Positions 36,082 through 45,562 of a stretch of DNA of 64,000 nucleotides are shown here, piece after piece. The notes below the pieces were generated by a model, which was not told the DNA's origin, made no database searches, and saw only the letters and a program-made list of their open reading frames with translations. Every line of letters begins with the position of its first letter. The stretch's first letter is position 1. Source of the stretch: Nocardia nova SH22a (lineage in GTDB: Bacteria > Actinomycetota > Actinomycetes > Mycobacteriales > Mycobacteriaceae). The position numbers and the translations under genes were made by a program. The stretch spans positions 372,001 through 436,000 of the forward strand of contig NZ_CP006850.1 of the NCBI RefSeq assembly GCF_000523235.1, read 5' to 3'.

Positions 36082-36792
36082 CTATTGCGGCTGGATGATC
36101 TCGGCCAGGGTCGCGGCGGCGCGCAGCAGCGCGAGCTGGCGTTCGGCGACGCTGTGCAGCCGACCGGCGAGCGCGTCGAGCGAACGGCCGGTGTCGTGCA
36201 ATTCCCGCAGGGCGGTGAGGGCTTCGCGCACGTCCGCGATGCCGTAGCCGGCGGCACGCAGCGCGGAGGTGATGCGTGCCTCGCGGATCGCCGGGAGATG
36301 GTAGCGCCGGGCCGTTCCCGCGCGGGTGGCGATTCGCTCGGGAGTCAACAGGCCCTCGTGTTCCCAGAAGCGCAGCGTCGAGGCACGCAGCCCGAGCGCA
36401 CGCGACAGCTCGGTGATGGTCATGACATCCGCGTCCACTTCCGCTGTGTCGGTTGCCGATTCGTCGTGAATCGCGGACAGGGCGGTGCGTGCGGCGAGTG
36501 TCTGCCGACGCTCGGCCTCGAGTCCGGCATGCAGCGAGCACACCCGGGCGGCGGCCTCGTCGGGCGGCAGTGATCGGATCGTCGACATCGTATGGCGGGC
36601 TTCGACCGGGCCTATCGCGAAGGCGAGATCGCGATAAGCGCGCAGATCGCGGAGATGGATCGCGCCGAATCGCCGGTACCCGTTTTCGGCCCGGCGCGCG
36701 GCCGGGATGACACCGAGTCGTTCCAGATCGCGAATCTGCTGGACCGAATAGCCGGTCGCCGCCGCGACCGCCGCGATCGTGTCCGTACCCAT
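36082..36792 (-). CDS. MerR-type regulator with two HTH heads in one chain
   Basis: 236 residues from ATG 36792 behind GGAGGG. A first MerR winged-helix occupies about residues 8-60 (YSVQQIRDLERLGVIPAARRAENGYRRF), a second about 124-180 (MTITELSRALGLRASTLRFWEHEGLLTPERIATRAGTARRYHL), each followed by a helical segment; most MerR proteins have one head per subunit and dimerise. Few cysteines, so metal sensing is unlikely. It is divergent from the DUF6194 gene with only 41 bp between starts. Confidence 0.88.
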   Translation of the reverse strand: MGTDTIAAVAAATGYSVQQIRDLERLGVIPAARRAENGYRRFGAIHLRDLRAYRDLAFAIGPVEARHTMSTIRSLPPDEAAARVCSLHAGLEAERRQTLAARTALSAIHDESATDTAEVDADVMTITELSRALGLRASTLRFWEHEGLLTPERIATRAGTARRYHLPAIREARITSALRAAGYGIADVREALTALRELHDTGRSLDALAGRLHSVAERQLALLRAAATLAEIIQPQ

Positions 36793-36833
36793 TGCCGAAC
36801 CCTCCATAAGCACTTCAAGTTCATGCTCGAACC

Positions 36834-37313
36834 ATGAGTATGGACCGGATTCTCGAGACGATTCGCGGTTTCGACGGTGTGCTGGAGCTCGCCCCTACCG
36901 CCGGCGACGCCTTCCCGGAGATCGCCTGGGGCGACCACTTCTTCTACTACGCCCCCGACGGCCGGGTACCGCGCAGCCAGCCGTACGCGACGATCGTGAC
37001 CAAGAACTACCCCGACGACACCGCATGCGATCTCGGCCCGGGCCGATGGCGGCTCAACATTCACGTCGGCTCGAGCGCTTACACCGAACTCGTCGGAGCT
37101 TCGCCGCGAGAGGAACCGGAATCGGTCGACTACACCGCCGTCGACACGATCCTGCCGCACCCGCTGTATCGAGCCCAGGGCTGGATCGCGATCATCAACC
37201 CGGACAACCGGACTCGCGAACAGGCCCTCGCCCTGCTGCGTGCGGCGCATGACGATGCCCGGCGACGGTCCGGCCGCCGGACAGCGCCGGGGCAGGCGGC
37301 CGTGAACGAATAG
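36834..37313 (+). CDS. DUF6194-family protein
   Basis: 159 residues, starting MSMDRILETIRGFDGVLEL with EIAWGDHFFYYAPDG and RWRLNIHVGSSAYTELVG, HPLYRAQGWIAIINPD..., the pattern of small cytosolic DUF6194 proteins of unknown role. It is likely the target of the divergent two-headed MerR regulator, since both promoters must share 41 bp. Confidence 0.8.
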   Translation: MSMDRILETIRGFDGVLELAPTAGDAFPEIAWGDHFFYYAPDGRVPRSQPYATIVTKNYPDDTACDLGPGRWRLNIHVGSSAYTELVGASPREEPESVDYTAVDTILPHPLYRAQGWIAIINPDNRTREQALALLRAAHDDARRRSGRRTAPGQAAVNE

Positions 37314-37347
37314 CGCCGAATCCTCGACGCCCGATCACCATGCCGCT

Positions 37348-38103
37348 CTACCCGGCCGTTGCTTCGATGAGAGTGCGTGTGGAATGGGCGATGAAGGGGC
37401 CCTCTCGCTCGATCCGTTCGTGCAGGCGGCGCAGTTCGGTGCGGTAGCGGTCTACGGTGAAACCGGGCACCATCCAGACGACTTTGCGCAGGAAGTAGAT
37501 CACCGCGCCGATGTCGTGGAATTCGACGCGCAGGCGTTCGGTGCGCAGATCGGCGATATCCAGGCCGGCGGTGCGCGCCGCTGCGGCCTCGTCGCGGGGA
37601 TCGCGGCCGCGGCGGGCCTCGGGCTGCGGACCGAGGAAGTACTCGACCAACTCGAATACGCTCGCGGGCCCTACGTGCTGAGCGAAGTAGGCGCCGCCGG
37701 GCCGGAGCACCCGGGCGATCTCGTCCCACCGCACGGTTGCCGGATGCCGGCAGGTCACCAGATCGAACGCCCGGTCGGCGAAGGGCAGCGGTGCGTCGTC
37801 GGGCGTGGCGACAACCACCGCGCCGCGCGGATGCAACAGGGCGGTGGCCGCCGCGATATTCGGCGGCCACGACTCGGTGGCGACCATGGTGGCCGGCAGC
37901 GAGGTCGCCTCGGCCAGAACCTCGCCACCGCCGGTCTGAATATCCAGTGCCGCCGTCGCGGTCGCCAGCCGGGCGCTCATCAGCCGTTGATATCCCCAGG
38001 ACGGGCGGTCCTCGGTGGCGCGTCCGTCGAGCCATGAGAAATCCCAGCCGGCCACGGACACCGCCGCGGCCTCGTCCACCAGATCCTCGAAGGTTCGTTC
38101 CAT
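37348..38103 (-). CDS. Class I SAM-dependent methyltransferase
   Basis: 251 residues from ATG 38103; a longer frame upstream looks non-coding. SAM-fold features: ALDIQTGGGEVLAEAT (motif I), VATESWPPNIAAA, DAPLPFADRAFDLVTCRHP and LRPGGAYFAQHVGP. The C-terminal part IYFLRKVVWMVPGFTVDRYRTELRRLHERIEREGPFIAHSTRTLIEA is typical of an actinobacterial stand-alone group. Substrate unknown. Confidence 0.9.
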   Translation of the reverse strand: MERTFEDLVDEAAAVSVAGWDFSWLDGRATEDRPSWGYQRLMSARLATATAALDIQTGGGEVLAEATSLPATMVATESWPPNIAAATALLHPRGAVVVATPDDAPLPFADRAFDLVTCRHPATVRWDEIARVLRPGGAYFAQHVGPASVFELVEYFLGPQPEARRGRDPRDEAAAARTAGLDIADLRTERLRVEFHDIGAVIYFLRKVVWMVPGFTVDRYRTELRRLHERIEREGPFIAHSTRTLIEATAG

Positions 38104-38176
38104 ACGGGGGCATTCTGCCGACTCGCGCACGCGGCCTCGACCGATTTTTCGTGGTGCCGCCGACCGGACAAAGCAA

Positions 38177-38208
38177 GAGGCCCTGACCTGTGGATAGGTC
38201 AGGGCCTC
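38177..38208 (-). terminator. Hairpin downstream of tRNA-Pro
   Basis: GAGGCCCTGACCT (38177-38189) pairs perfectly with AGGTCAGGGCCTC (38196-38208) across a six-base loop; the minus strand then reads TTGCTTTG. It lies about 20 bases after the tRNA 3' end. Confidence 0.75.
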
Positions 38209-38228
38209 TGCCGTGTCTCCACACACGA

Positions 38229-38303
<75 letters not shown>

Positions 38304-38359
38304 TGAGTTGAGCCTGTCGTAGCTTACAGCAGGGGAGTCCGGAACATTAAATCCGCTGG

Positions 38360-39568
38360 TTACCGTGCTGGGAGGGGGCGGATGGTGGAGAGTATCCGCT
38401 TGGCCGTCGCCTGGTCCACGGCATGGTCCACACCGGTGTCGGCGGCGACGGTCATGACGAAGTTCCCGTTCTCACTCGGGAAGGCGAAGGTGTACACCGA
38501 GAACGTGGTCGCGCAGCCGGGGGACGGGGCGGGGGCGCTGCCGGTGGTCTCGACGAACATGCCGTGCAACTGGCCGTCCGCCGAGACCATCTGCTCGGCG
38601 GCCGAGGAGTTGGTGATCTTCGCGCCGGTCCAGCCGAAGGCGCCGATCCGCTTCCCGACATCGGCGGCGGCCACCGCCGGGTCGGCCTGCTGGGACATGG
38701 TCAGGAAGGCGTTGGTGCGGGTGTAGTTCGGGCAGTAGTTCTTACCGTCCTGGGTGAGTCCGGCGACCTCGAGCGTGTCGGAACCGCTGCCCCACACCGC
38801 GGTCGGGACCTCGGCGGGTTTCCAGTCCGCGGGCGCGTCGTAGGCGGCGCCGCGGTCGAGGATCTGCACCACCTGGTATCCGGGGATGGTCGGCGGCGGC
38901 GCCTCTCCCGGCGGCGGCGCCTGGCCGGGCCGCGGCTTCGGCGCCGGGTGCGACGGCGGAGCGGCGGGTGGCGATTGTGGTGGGGGAGGCTGGTTTTCGG
39001 TGCTAAGGGCGCTCACCATAGAGGGGGTGCCGGATTTCGCGGCGGTGGCGTCTCCCGAATTCCCGCTGGTCACGATCGCCACCGTCACGCCGACGGCGAT
39101 GACGGCCAGCACGCCGATTCCGCTGAGCAGTAATGCCTTCCGGCGCTTCGGCGGGGGACCCGCCGGTGGTTGCGGCGACGGGAACTGCGCGGTCGGCGGC
39201 TGCTGTTCCGGATTCCAGAACGAATGTGCCTGTGGCCCGGCCTGTTGCGGCTGCCACCCCGGTTCTGAGCCGAGTGGCGACGGGAACTGTTGTTGCGGCG
39301 GGAAATTCGGCGCGGGCGCGGGTTCGGGTCCCGGCGCCTGGCCGACCCATCCGAATGCCGTTGTGGGCGCATCGGTCCCGCCGAACGCCGGTTCCGGGCG
39401 CGACCACGGCGTCGCCTGCGACGCAGCGCCATTCGGGACTCCACCCGGGGTGTACGGAATCGCCTCGGTGGGCGCGGACTCGGGGCCCCCGGACGCGGGT
39501 GCGCGCCACGCGGCCGGGTCCTCCTCCGGCTCGAATCCACCGCGGTTGCGCCCGGACCCAGTGTCCAC
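38360..39568 (-). CDS. Proline-rich single-pass membrane protein with extracytoplasmic domain (DUF8017-like)
   Basis: 402 residues. The cytosolic N-terminal half is Pro/Gln/Gly-rich with repeats such as PPQQQFPSP and QQPPTAQFPSPQPP. One membrane helix (ALLLSGIGVLAVIAVGVTVAIVTS) follows KRRK near residue 145. A proline-rich stalk leads to a folded C-terminal domain (IPGYQVVQILDRGAAYDAPADWKPAE...), with two or more Cys outside. This layout is common in mycolate actinomycetes; the function is unknown. Confidence 0.75.
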   Translation of the reverse strand: MDTGSGRNRGGFEPEEDPAAWRAPASGGPESAPTEAIPYTPGGVPNGAASQATPWSRPEPAFGGTDAPTTAFGWVGQAPGPEPAPAPNFPPQQQFPSPLGSEPGWQPQQAGPQAHSFWNPEQQPPTAQFPSPQPPAGPPPKRRKALLLSGIGVLAVIAVGVTVAIVTSGNSGDATAAKSGTPSMVSALSTENQPPPPQSPPAAPPSHPAPKPRPGQAPPPGEAPPPTIPGYQVVQILDRGAAYDAPADWKPAEVPTAVWGSGSDTLEVAGLTQDGKNYCPNYTRTNAFLTMSQQADPAVAAADVGKRIGAFGWTGAKITNSSAAEQMVSADGQLHGMFVETTGSAPAPSPGCATTFSVYTFAFPSENGNFVMTVAADTGVDHAVDQATAKRILSTIRPLPAR

Positions 39569-39607
39569 CGTGTACCCCTGCCTGCCGTCGTGCCTCGGCA
39601 GGTCACC

Positions 39608-40594
39608 CTAGCGCGCCACGGCCTCCGATTCGGACACGCCATGACCACTGTCGGCAACAGGGCGCTTCGGCGGTGCGGCCACCAGCGTCAGCAAGGTCGC
39701 CTCGGGGCGGCAGCAGAAGCGGTACGGCGCCCACGGCGAGGTGCCGAGACCGGCCGATACGTGCAGTCTGGTGTGCGCACCCCAGCGCGACGGACCCTTG
39801 ACCCGCGAGCGATCGATTCCGCAATTGGTGACCAGCGCGCCGTAGCCGGGAAGACACAGCTGCCCGCCGTGCGTGTGCCCGGCGAGCACCAGGTCGTAGC
39901 CATCGTCGGCGAATCGGTCCAGCACCCGCGGTTCGGGCGAATGGGTGAGTCCGATACTCAGATCGGCCAGCGGATTCGGTGTGCCCGCGACGGTGTCGTA
40001 CCGATCGCGGACGAGATGCGGATCGTCCACACCGGCCGTGGCGATCTTGATGCCGGCGACCTCGATATCGCGCCGCACATGGGTCAGATCGAGCCAGCCG
40101 CGTTCGGTGAACGCCGCGCGCATGTCCTGCCAGGGCAGCGGATCGCCGAGCCGGCGCTTGTGGTTCTTGTCGAAGTAGTTCAGCGGATTCTTCGGCACCG
40201 GCGCGAAGTAGTCGTTACTGCCGAAGACGAAGATGCCCGGACGCGCCAGCAGCGACGACAGCGACTGCACGACCGCGGGCACCGACTTCGGATGCGCGAG
40301 ATTGTCACCGGTGTTGACGACCAGATCGGGTTCCAGCGCGTCCAGTTCCCGGACCCAGGCCTGTTTGAGCTTCTGACCGGGCGTCATGTGCAGATCGCTG
40401 ATGTGCAGGACGCGCAGGCTCGATGAGCCCGGCTGCAGCACCGGCATCGTGGCCTCGCGCAGGATGAAGGCATTGCGTTCGATCAGCGAGGCGTAGCCGA
40501 TTCCGGCCACCGCGGTACCGGCGGCCGCCGCGGCGATCTTGGCTCCGGAGCCCAGCGCTGCTCGTCGAAGTGCGGGGGACGAGAATACGGGCAT
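39608..40594 (-). CDS. Metallophosphoesterase (Rv3683-like)
   Basis: 328 residues from ATG 40594. The N-terminal hydrophobic helix (AKIAAAAAGTAVAGIGYASLIE) may anchor it. The dimetal centre is complete: LHISDLHM, VNTGDNLA, FGSNDYF (GNH variant with Asn-Asp), THSPEP and LAGHTHGGQLCLPGYG. Family members hydrolyse phosphodiesters or nucleotides such as UDP-diacylglucosamine. The ponA2/whiB4 neighbourhood is the M. tuberculosis Rv3680-Rv3683 order. Confidence 0.92.
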   Translation of the reverse strand: MPVFSSPALRRAALGSGAKIAAAAAGTAVAGIGYASLIERNAFILREATMPVLQPGSSSLRVLHISDLHMTPGQKLKQAWVRELDALEPDLVVNTGDNLAHPKSVPAVVQSLSSLLARPGIFVFGSNDYFAPVPKNPLNYFDKNHKRRLGDPLPWQDMRAAFTERGWLDLTHVRRDIEVAGIKIATAGVDDPHLVRDRYDTVAGTPNPLADLSIGLTHSPEPRVLDRFADDGYDLVLAGHTHGGQLCLPGYGALVTNCGIDRSRVKGPSRWGAHTRLHVSAGLGTSPWAPYRFCCRPEATLLTLVAAPPKRPVADSGHGVSESEAVAR

Positions 40595-40740
40595 CAGACC
40601 AGAATAGGCGACCAGTGTGACGAATACCGAGTGTGATTCCGCACAGGCATCCGGATTGTCCGGCTGTGCGCGTGTCGACACGCTGGCGATCGTGATAAAT
40701 GCGGTGGGAGCGTCCGTGTCCAGCGGCTAGCGTGTGGCCC

Positions 40741-41205
40741 ATGTCGGAACTCAAATCGAAGTTGCGCGCGGATCTGACCGCGGCGATGAAGGCCAAGGAC
40801 TCCCTGCGCCTCAACACGCTGCGCATGCTGCTGGCTGCGGTGCAGAACGCCGAGGTCGCGGGTACCGAGGCGAAGGAACTGTCCGATGCCGAGGTGATCG
40901 CGGTCCTCGGCAAGGAGGCGAAGAAGCGCAACGAGGCCGCGGTGGTCTACGAACAGGCCGGTCGCGGTGAGCTGGCGGCCAACGAGCGGGCCGAACAGGA
41001 GGTCATCGACGAATACCTGCCGACGCCCCTCACCGACGCCGAGGTCGCCGATCTCGCCGACACCGCCATCGCCGACGTGGCCGAGCAACTCGGTGAGCGC
41101 CCGGGCATGAAACAGATGGGCCAGGTCATGAAGATCGCGACGGCGCTGGCGGCGGGCCGCGCGGACGGTTCGCGGATCTCGGCGGCGGTCCGTTCCCGGC
41201 TGTAG
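40741..41205 (+). CDS. yqeY: GatB/YqeY-domain protein
   Basis: 154 residues: MSELKSKLRADLTAAMKAKDSLRLNTLRMLLAAVQNAEV, KRNEAAVVYEQAGR, EYLPTPLTDAEV and MKQMGQVMKIATALAAGRADGSRISAAVR, the whole YqeY fold including the tRNA-binding-like tail domain. It shares that tail with GatB of the amidotransferase; its own role is unknown. Terminated by a clear hairpin. Confidence 0.93.
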   Translation: MSELKSKLRADLTAAMKAKDSLRLNTLRMLLAAVQNAEVAGTEAKELSDAEVIAVLGKEAKKRNEAAVVYEQAGRGELAANERAEQEVIDEYLPTPLTDAEVADLADTAIADVAEQLGERPGMKQMGQVMKIATALAAGRADGSRISAAVRSRL

Positions 41206-41224
41206 TTCCCGAATCCCCGAATGA

Positions 41225-41261
41225 GCGAGGGCCGGGCGAATGACATTCGCCCGGCCCTCGC
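41225..41261. terminator. Strong hairpin between yqeY and ponA2
   Basis: GCGAGGGCCGGGCGAAT (41225-41241) pairs perfectly with ATTCGCCCGGCCCTCGC (41245-41261) around GAC; TTGTCG follows on the plus strand. It separates convergent yqeY and ponA2. Confidence 0.8.
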
Positions 41262-41277
41262 TTGTCGCCGTGATCCG

Positions 41278-43647
41278 CTAACGCGGCAGCGGAATCGGAA
41301 TCGGTGGCAGCCGAGGCACCGGAATCCCCGGTAGTCCGGGCAGTCCCGGCGGCGGTGCGGCCGGACCCGGGCGCGGAATCTCGCGCTGGGTGCCGTCACT
41401 GACCAGCACCGTGATCACCGATCCCGGAATCGCCGAGCCGTTCGGGGTGGTCGCGGTGACCGTGCCCTTGGCGGCCGAACCCGGCTGGGTCACCGTCGAG
41501 ACCTGGAATCCCGCGCCGATCAGCACCGACCGCGCCTCCGACTCCGACATGCCGTTCACATCCGGAATCTGCGCGTTGTTCGAACCGCGCACGTATTTGT
41601 CGTCGAGCGGCGGCAGTACCGAGGGCGGGTACTTGTCCAGCACCGGTTTGAGTCCTGCGAACCAGCTCCGGGCCGGTTCGTTACCGCCGAACAGATCGCC
41701 GTCACCGCAACTGCGCAGCGGGAACGAGCAGATCTCGCCGGGGGTCGGCGAGTCGCCGTAGATGTAGGCGGCGCCCGCCAGCGCATTGGTGAAACCGAGA
41801 AATGCCGAGGATCGGTGGGTCTCGGTGGTACCGGTCTTCGACGACACCGGCACATTCCAGCCGGTCGCGTGGGCGGATCCGGCGGCGGTGCCGTGCGGTG
41901 CGTCCTCACTCAGCGCATTGGCGAGAGTATTGGCCAGGCCCGGATCGATCACCTGCTCACACGCCTGCTGAGTGAGCGGAACCTGTTTGCCGTCCCGGTC
42001 CAGCACCTCGGCGATCGGGGAGGGCGGGCACCATTTACCGCCGGAAGCCAGTGTCGCCGCGACATTGGACAATTCCAGCGGATTGATGGCCACCGGACCC
42101 AGCGTGAACGAACCCAGATTCTGCTGTTTGAACATGTCGCCCAGGCTCTGGTTGCCGTGGCCGGAGGTGCCGGCCTCGGCATAGGACCGCATTCCCAGCC
42201 GAATCGCCATATCGACGGTCGGCGTCACACCGACATCCTGGATGAGCTTGACGAACGCCGTATTCGGCGACTGCGCCAGCGCTTCGGTGACCGACTCCGG
42301 CGACTTGTAGTTACCGGCGTTCTTCACGCAGTAGGTCGCGGGCGGACAGCCCGCGGCGCCACCGTTACCCATGCCCTTGGCGGCATAGAAGGACGGCACG
42401 TCCAATTGCGCGCTGGTGCCCAGTCCCTTCTCCATCGCCGCGGCCGTGGTGAAGATCTTGAAGATCGAGCCCGCACCGTCACCGACCATCGAATACGGCT
42501 GCGGTTGCACCGTTTCGTGCGCGCCCTGATCGAGGCCGTAGGTGCGGCTCGAGGTCATCGCCAGAATGTGATGGGCGTCCTGACCGGGGGCGATGATGCT
42601 CTGAACCTCGGCGATATCCGGAAGATTCGGATCGGTCACCGAATTCACGGCGGCCTTGACCGAATTCTGCACATTCGGATCGAGGGTGGTGCGGATCAGA
42701 TATCCGCCCTTGTCGATCTGATCCTTGCTGATCCCGGCATTCGCCAGATACTGCAGGGCGTAATCACAGAAATACCCGCGGTCCTGCGCGGCGATACACC
42801 CGCGCGGCAAACCTTTCGGCTCCGGCAGCACGCCCAGCGGCTGCTCCTTGGCCGCGCGGAATTCCTCGGCCCGGCTGGGGATGTTCTGGATCAGCGTGTC
42901 CAGCACCGTATTGCGCCGCTCCGTCACGCCCTTGGGGTTGGTGTACGGGTTGAGTTTGGAGCTGGACTGGACCATACCGGCGAGCATCGCGGCCTGGGCG
43001 ACCTTCAGATCCTTGGCATCGACGCCGAAATAGGTCTGCGCGGCGTCCTGAATTCCGTACGAGCCGTTGCCGAACGGAACCAGATTCAGATACCGGGTGA
43101 GGATCTCGTCTTTGGTGAGCTCCTTCTCCAGTGTCAGAGCCATCCGGATTTCACGGAGCTTACGGGCGGGGGTGGTCTCGATTGCGGCGCGGCGTTCGGC
43201 ATCGGTCTTGGCGACCACCAGCAGCTGGAAATTCTTGACGTACTGCTGGTCGATGGTCGAGGCGCCCTGCTGGACCTCACCGCTCGAGGTGTTGGTCAGG
43301 AACGCGCGCAGCGTGCCCTGCCAGTCGACGCCGCCGTGTTCGGCGAATCGCTTGTCCTCGATGGAGACGATCGACAACTTCATATCGTTGGCGATCTTGT
43401 CGCTGGGCACCTCGAAGCGTCGCTGCTCGTACAGCCAGGCGATCGGCGCCCCGGTGGCATCCACCATCGTGGACACCGCGGGTGCGGTGCCCTCCACCAA
43501 TTCCGAGGAAACGTTGTCCACGGCATCGGCGGCGCGGTTCGACATGTACCCGAATCCGCCGGCGAGTGGGAACAGCAATCCGGCGAGGAGTACGGCCGCT
43601 AGGACGCAGGCGCCGGCGAGCCTCGCGAGCGTTTGTGAGATCGGCAC
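41278..43647 (-). CDS. ponA2: Bifunctional class A penicillin-binding protein PonA2 (PBP1b-like)
   Basis: 789 residues from GTG 43647. The N-terminal membrane helix is followed by a glycosyltransferase domain with catalytic Glu97 in SIEDKRFAEHGGVDWQGT. The transpeptidase has SIFK (Ser394-Lys397), SPN (460-462) and KTG (604-606). A PASTA domain (PDVNGMSESEARSVLIGAGFQV...) and a Pro-rich tail end it. It builds peptidoglycan in the periplasm; M. tuberculosis PonA2 (Rv3682) is important in stress and non-replicating survival. Divergent from whiB4 as in mycobacteria. Confidence 0.97.
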   Translation of the reverse strand: MPISQTLARLAGACVLAAVLLAGLLFPLAGGFGYMSNRAADAVDNVSSELVEGTAPAVSTMVDATGAPIAWLYEQRRFEVPSDKIANDMKLSIVSIEDKRFAEHGGVDWQGTLRAFLTNTSSGEVQQGASTIDQQYVKNFQLLVVAKTDAERRAAIETTPARKLREIRMALTLEKELTKDEILTRYLNLVPFGNGSYGIQDAAQTYFGVDAKDLKVAQAAMLAGMVQSSSKLNPYTNPKGVTERRNTVLDTLIQNIPSRAEEFRAAKEQPLGVLPEPKGLPRGCIAAQDRGYFCDYALQYLANAGISKDQIDKGGYLIRTTLDPNVQNSVKAAVNSVTDPNLPDIAEVQSIIAPGQDAHHILAMTSSRTYGLDQGAHETVQPQPYSMVGDGAGSIFKIFTTAAAMEKGLGTSAQLDVPSFYAAKGMGNGGAAGCPPATYCVKNAGNYKSPESVTEALAQSPNTAFVKLIQDVGVTPTVDMAIRLGMRSYAEAGTSGHGNQSLGDMFKQQNLGSFTLGPVAINPLELSNVAATLASGGKWCPPSPIAEVLDRDGKQVPLTQQACEQVIDPGLANTLANALSEDAPHGTAAGSAHATGWNVPVSSKTGTTETHRSSAFLGFTNALAGAAYIYGDSPTPGEICSFPLRSCGDGDLFGGNEPARSWFAGLKPVLDKYPPSVLPPLDDKYVRGSNNAQIPDVNGMSESEARSVLIGAGFQVSTVTQPGSAAKGTVTATTPNGSAIPGSVITVLVSDGTQREIPRPGPAAPPPGLPGLPGIPVPRLPPIPIPLPR

Positions 43648-43802
43648 GCGCCCCAGCCTAATTGGCCCGCTGTCACAGGCGAGGTGCACGGTCGGCGGCG
43701 AGCCGTGGGGGCAGGTCACAAGCGCTCCGCAGGGACGGGCGTACCAGAAAATCCGATCCTGGTCTTGCGCTAGCCCCATACCTTTACCTAGATTGAGAAC
43801 CC

Positions 43803-43822
43803 AGTGTGATAGAGCTAACACT
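43803..43822. promoter_or_regulatory. Imperfect palindrome in the ponA2-whiB4 divergent region
   Basis: AGTGT-GA-TAG-AG-CTA-ACACT: the outer arms AGTGT/ACACT and the inner TAG/CTA pair. It sits about 110 bases before the whiB4 start in the 282-bp gap that must hold both promoters. No factor is assigned. Confidence 0.35.
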
Positions 43823-43929
43823 CAAAGTGGAATGTGGTGCGGAACGCAGCGGGGTTTGGGTTGCTGTGAGCTGTACGCGATTCCGGAGCGCCGTTGACCC
43901 GGTGTTCGGACTGCAAAGGGGCACACCAA

Positions 43930-44253
43930 ATGCACATGACTACCCCCATCGCTCGATTGGACGTGGAGCAGGCCGAAGCGAGAATCGCCTGGGTGTCCCA
44001 GGCCCGATGCAAGGAAGTGGATCCCGACCAGTTGTTCGTCCGCGGTGCGGCCCAGCGCAAGGCCGCCACCATCTGCAGGCACTGCCCGGTGCTCATGGAG
44101 TGCGGTGCCGACGCGCTGGACAATCGCGTGGAGTTCGGTGTGTGGGGCGGGATGACCGAGCGGCAGCGGCGTGCGCTGCTCAAACAGCATCCCGAGGTGA
44201 CGTCCTGGTCGGAGTTCTTCCGCGCCCAGCGTCAGCAGAAAGTCGCCATGTAG
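43930..44253 (+). CDS. whiB4: WhiB-family iron-sulfur regulator WhiB4
   Basis: 107 residues from ATG 43930 with AAAGGGG upstream. The four cluster cysteines are C27, C49, C52 and C58 (C-x21-C-x2-C-x5-C). The G-V-W-G-G turn (70-74) and the basic tail ERQRRALLKQ follow. WhiB4 senses oxygen and oxidative stress via a 4Fe-4S cluster and binds DNA in the apo state. Position opposite ponA2 matches Rv3681c. Confidence 0.95.
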   Translation: MHMTTPIARLDVEQAEARIAWVSQARCKEVDPDQLFVRGAAQRKAATICRHCPVLMECGADALDNRVEFGVWGGMTERQRRALLKQHPEVTSWSEFFRAQRQQKVAM

Positions 44254-44269
44254 TTGTCCACTGACATTC

Positions 44270-44303
44270 ACGGTCCGAGCCCGCATGTGCGGGCTCGGAC
44301 CGT
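44270..44303 (+). terminator. Rho-independent-like terminator after whiB4
   Basis: ACGGTCCGAGCCCGCA (44270-44285) is complementary to TGCGGGCTCGGACCGT (44288-44303); TTTCC follows. It lies 17 bases after the whiB4 stop. Confidence 0.8.
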
Positions 44304-44356
44304 TTCCGGCCGATGGACGCGCGGAATCGGGGCCGCACGTCACGGGGCCAGGGTGA

Positions 44357-45562
44357 TCAGGCAGTGGGATTCCCGGCGAGTTGATCGCCGACCGCGCGCA
44401 ATGCCTCCAGATCCGAGACCTCGAACGGCAATGCGGTGACCGTGACGATCGGCACCCGGGGATGAGCGCCGGTGAAGCGGTGCAGCAGATGCCGTTCCCG
44501 CTTCGCGGTCACCGCGCGATGGGCGTGGATGCGCAGGATATCGGCGGTCAGCGTCGCCGGATCGGTGGTCGCGTCGGCGGCCTCGGCCTCGGCCGGGGTG
44601 CCGTCGGCGGCACTGCCCGCGCCCGGACTGAGCCGGTCCGCGCCGGTGATCGCCTGGGCCGCGGGCAGGGTGCACAGGACCGGATGCGTGCGGTTGAGGA
44701 CCAGCCCGGCCAGCGGCATGCTGTCGGTGGAGAGCCGATCGACGAAGAACGACGCCTCCCGCAGCGCATCCGGCTCCGCCGCCGCGACCACCACGAAATG
44801 GGTTCCGGGCCGCGAGAGCATCGCGTAGGTCCGTTCGGCGCGGTCCTGGAATCCGCCGAACATCGATTCCAGCGACTGCAGGAACAGCGACGCGTCCTTG
44901 AGCATCTGGCCGCCCACGATCGTGGACACACCGCGCACCGCCAGGCTCATCGCGCCGGTGACGAAGCGGCCCACGCCGCGGCCGGGCGCCATGATCACGC
45001 GGATCATCCGGCCGTTGAGAAAATTGCCGAGCCGTTTGGGCGCGTCGAGGAAATCCAGCGCGTTGCGCGAGGGTGGGGTGTCGACGACGACCAGATCCCA
45101 GTCCCGCTTGGCGACCAGCTGGCCCAGCTTCTCCATCGCCATGTACTCCTGCGTCCCGCCGAACGAGGAGGCGACCGTCTGATAGAAGGGGTTGGCGAAG
45201 ATCTGCTCGGCCTTCTCCGGCGTGGTGTGCTCGAGCACCATCTCGTCGAAGGTGCGGCGCATGTTCAGCATCATCGCGTAGAGCTCGCCCGCGGCGGTCT
45301 CGGGCAACTGCACCCGCTGCGGCGCATTGCCGAGATCGCTCACCCCGAGCGATTGCGCGAGCCGCCGGGCCGGGTCGATGGTCAGGACCACGACCTTGCG
45401 GCCCTGTTCGGCCGCTCGCAGTGCGATGGCCGCGGCGGTCGTGGTCTTGCCGACGCCGCCGGAACCGCAGCAGACCACGACACGGGCCGTCCGATCGGCG
45501 ATGATCGCCTCGATGTCGAGTAACGGGGTCGCCGGTGGGACCAAGGGGCTCGGACGACTCAT
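44357..45562 (-). CDS. ArsA/GET3-type anion-transporting ATPase (Rv3680-like)
   Basis: 401 residues. Deviant Walker [46 protein letters not shown]. The switch region is [19 protein letters not shown], and [15 protein letters not shown] and [18 protein letters not shown] follow. The ATG shares one base with the stop of the partner ArsA gene (TGATG). The Rv3679-Rv3680 pair forms a BagAB-type ArsA/GET3-like complex implicated in tolerance to reactive aldehydes and glycerol metabolism in mycobacteria. Confidence 0.92.
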   Translation of the reverse strand: MSRPSPLVPPATPLLDIEAIIADRTARVVVCCGSGGVGKTTTAAAIALRAAEQGRKVVVLTIDPARRLAQSLGVSDLGNAPQRVQLPETAAGELYAMMLNMRRTFDEMVLEHTTPEKAEQIFANPFYQTVASSFGGTQEYMAMEKLGQLVAKRDWDLVVVDTPPSRNALDFLDAPKRLGNFLNGRMIRVIMAPGRGVGRFVTGAMSLAVRGVSTIVGGQMLKDASLFLQSLESMFGGFQDRAERTYAMLSRPGTHFVVVAAAEPDALREASFFVDRLSTDSMPLAGLVLNRTHPVLCTLPAAQAITGADRLSPGAGSAADGTPAEAEAADATTDPATLTADILRIHAHRAVTAKRERHLLHRFTGAHPRVPIVTVTALPFEVSDLEALRAVGDQLAGNPTA

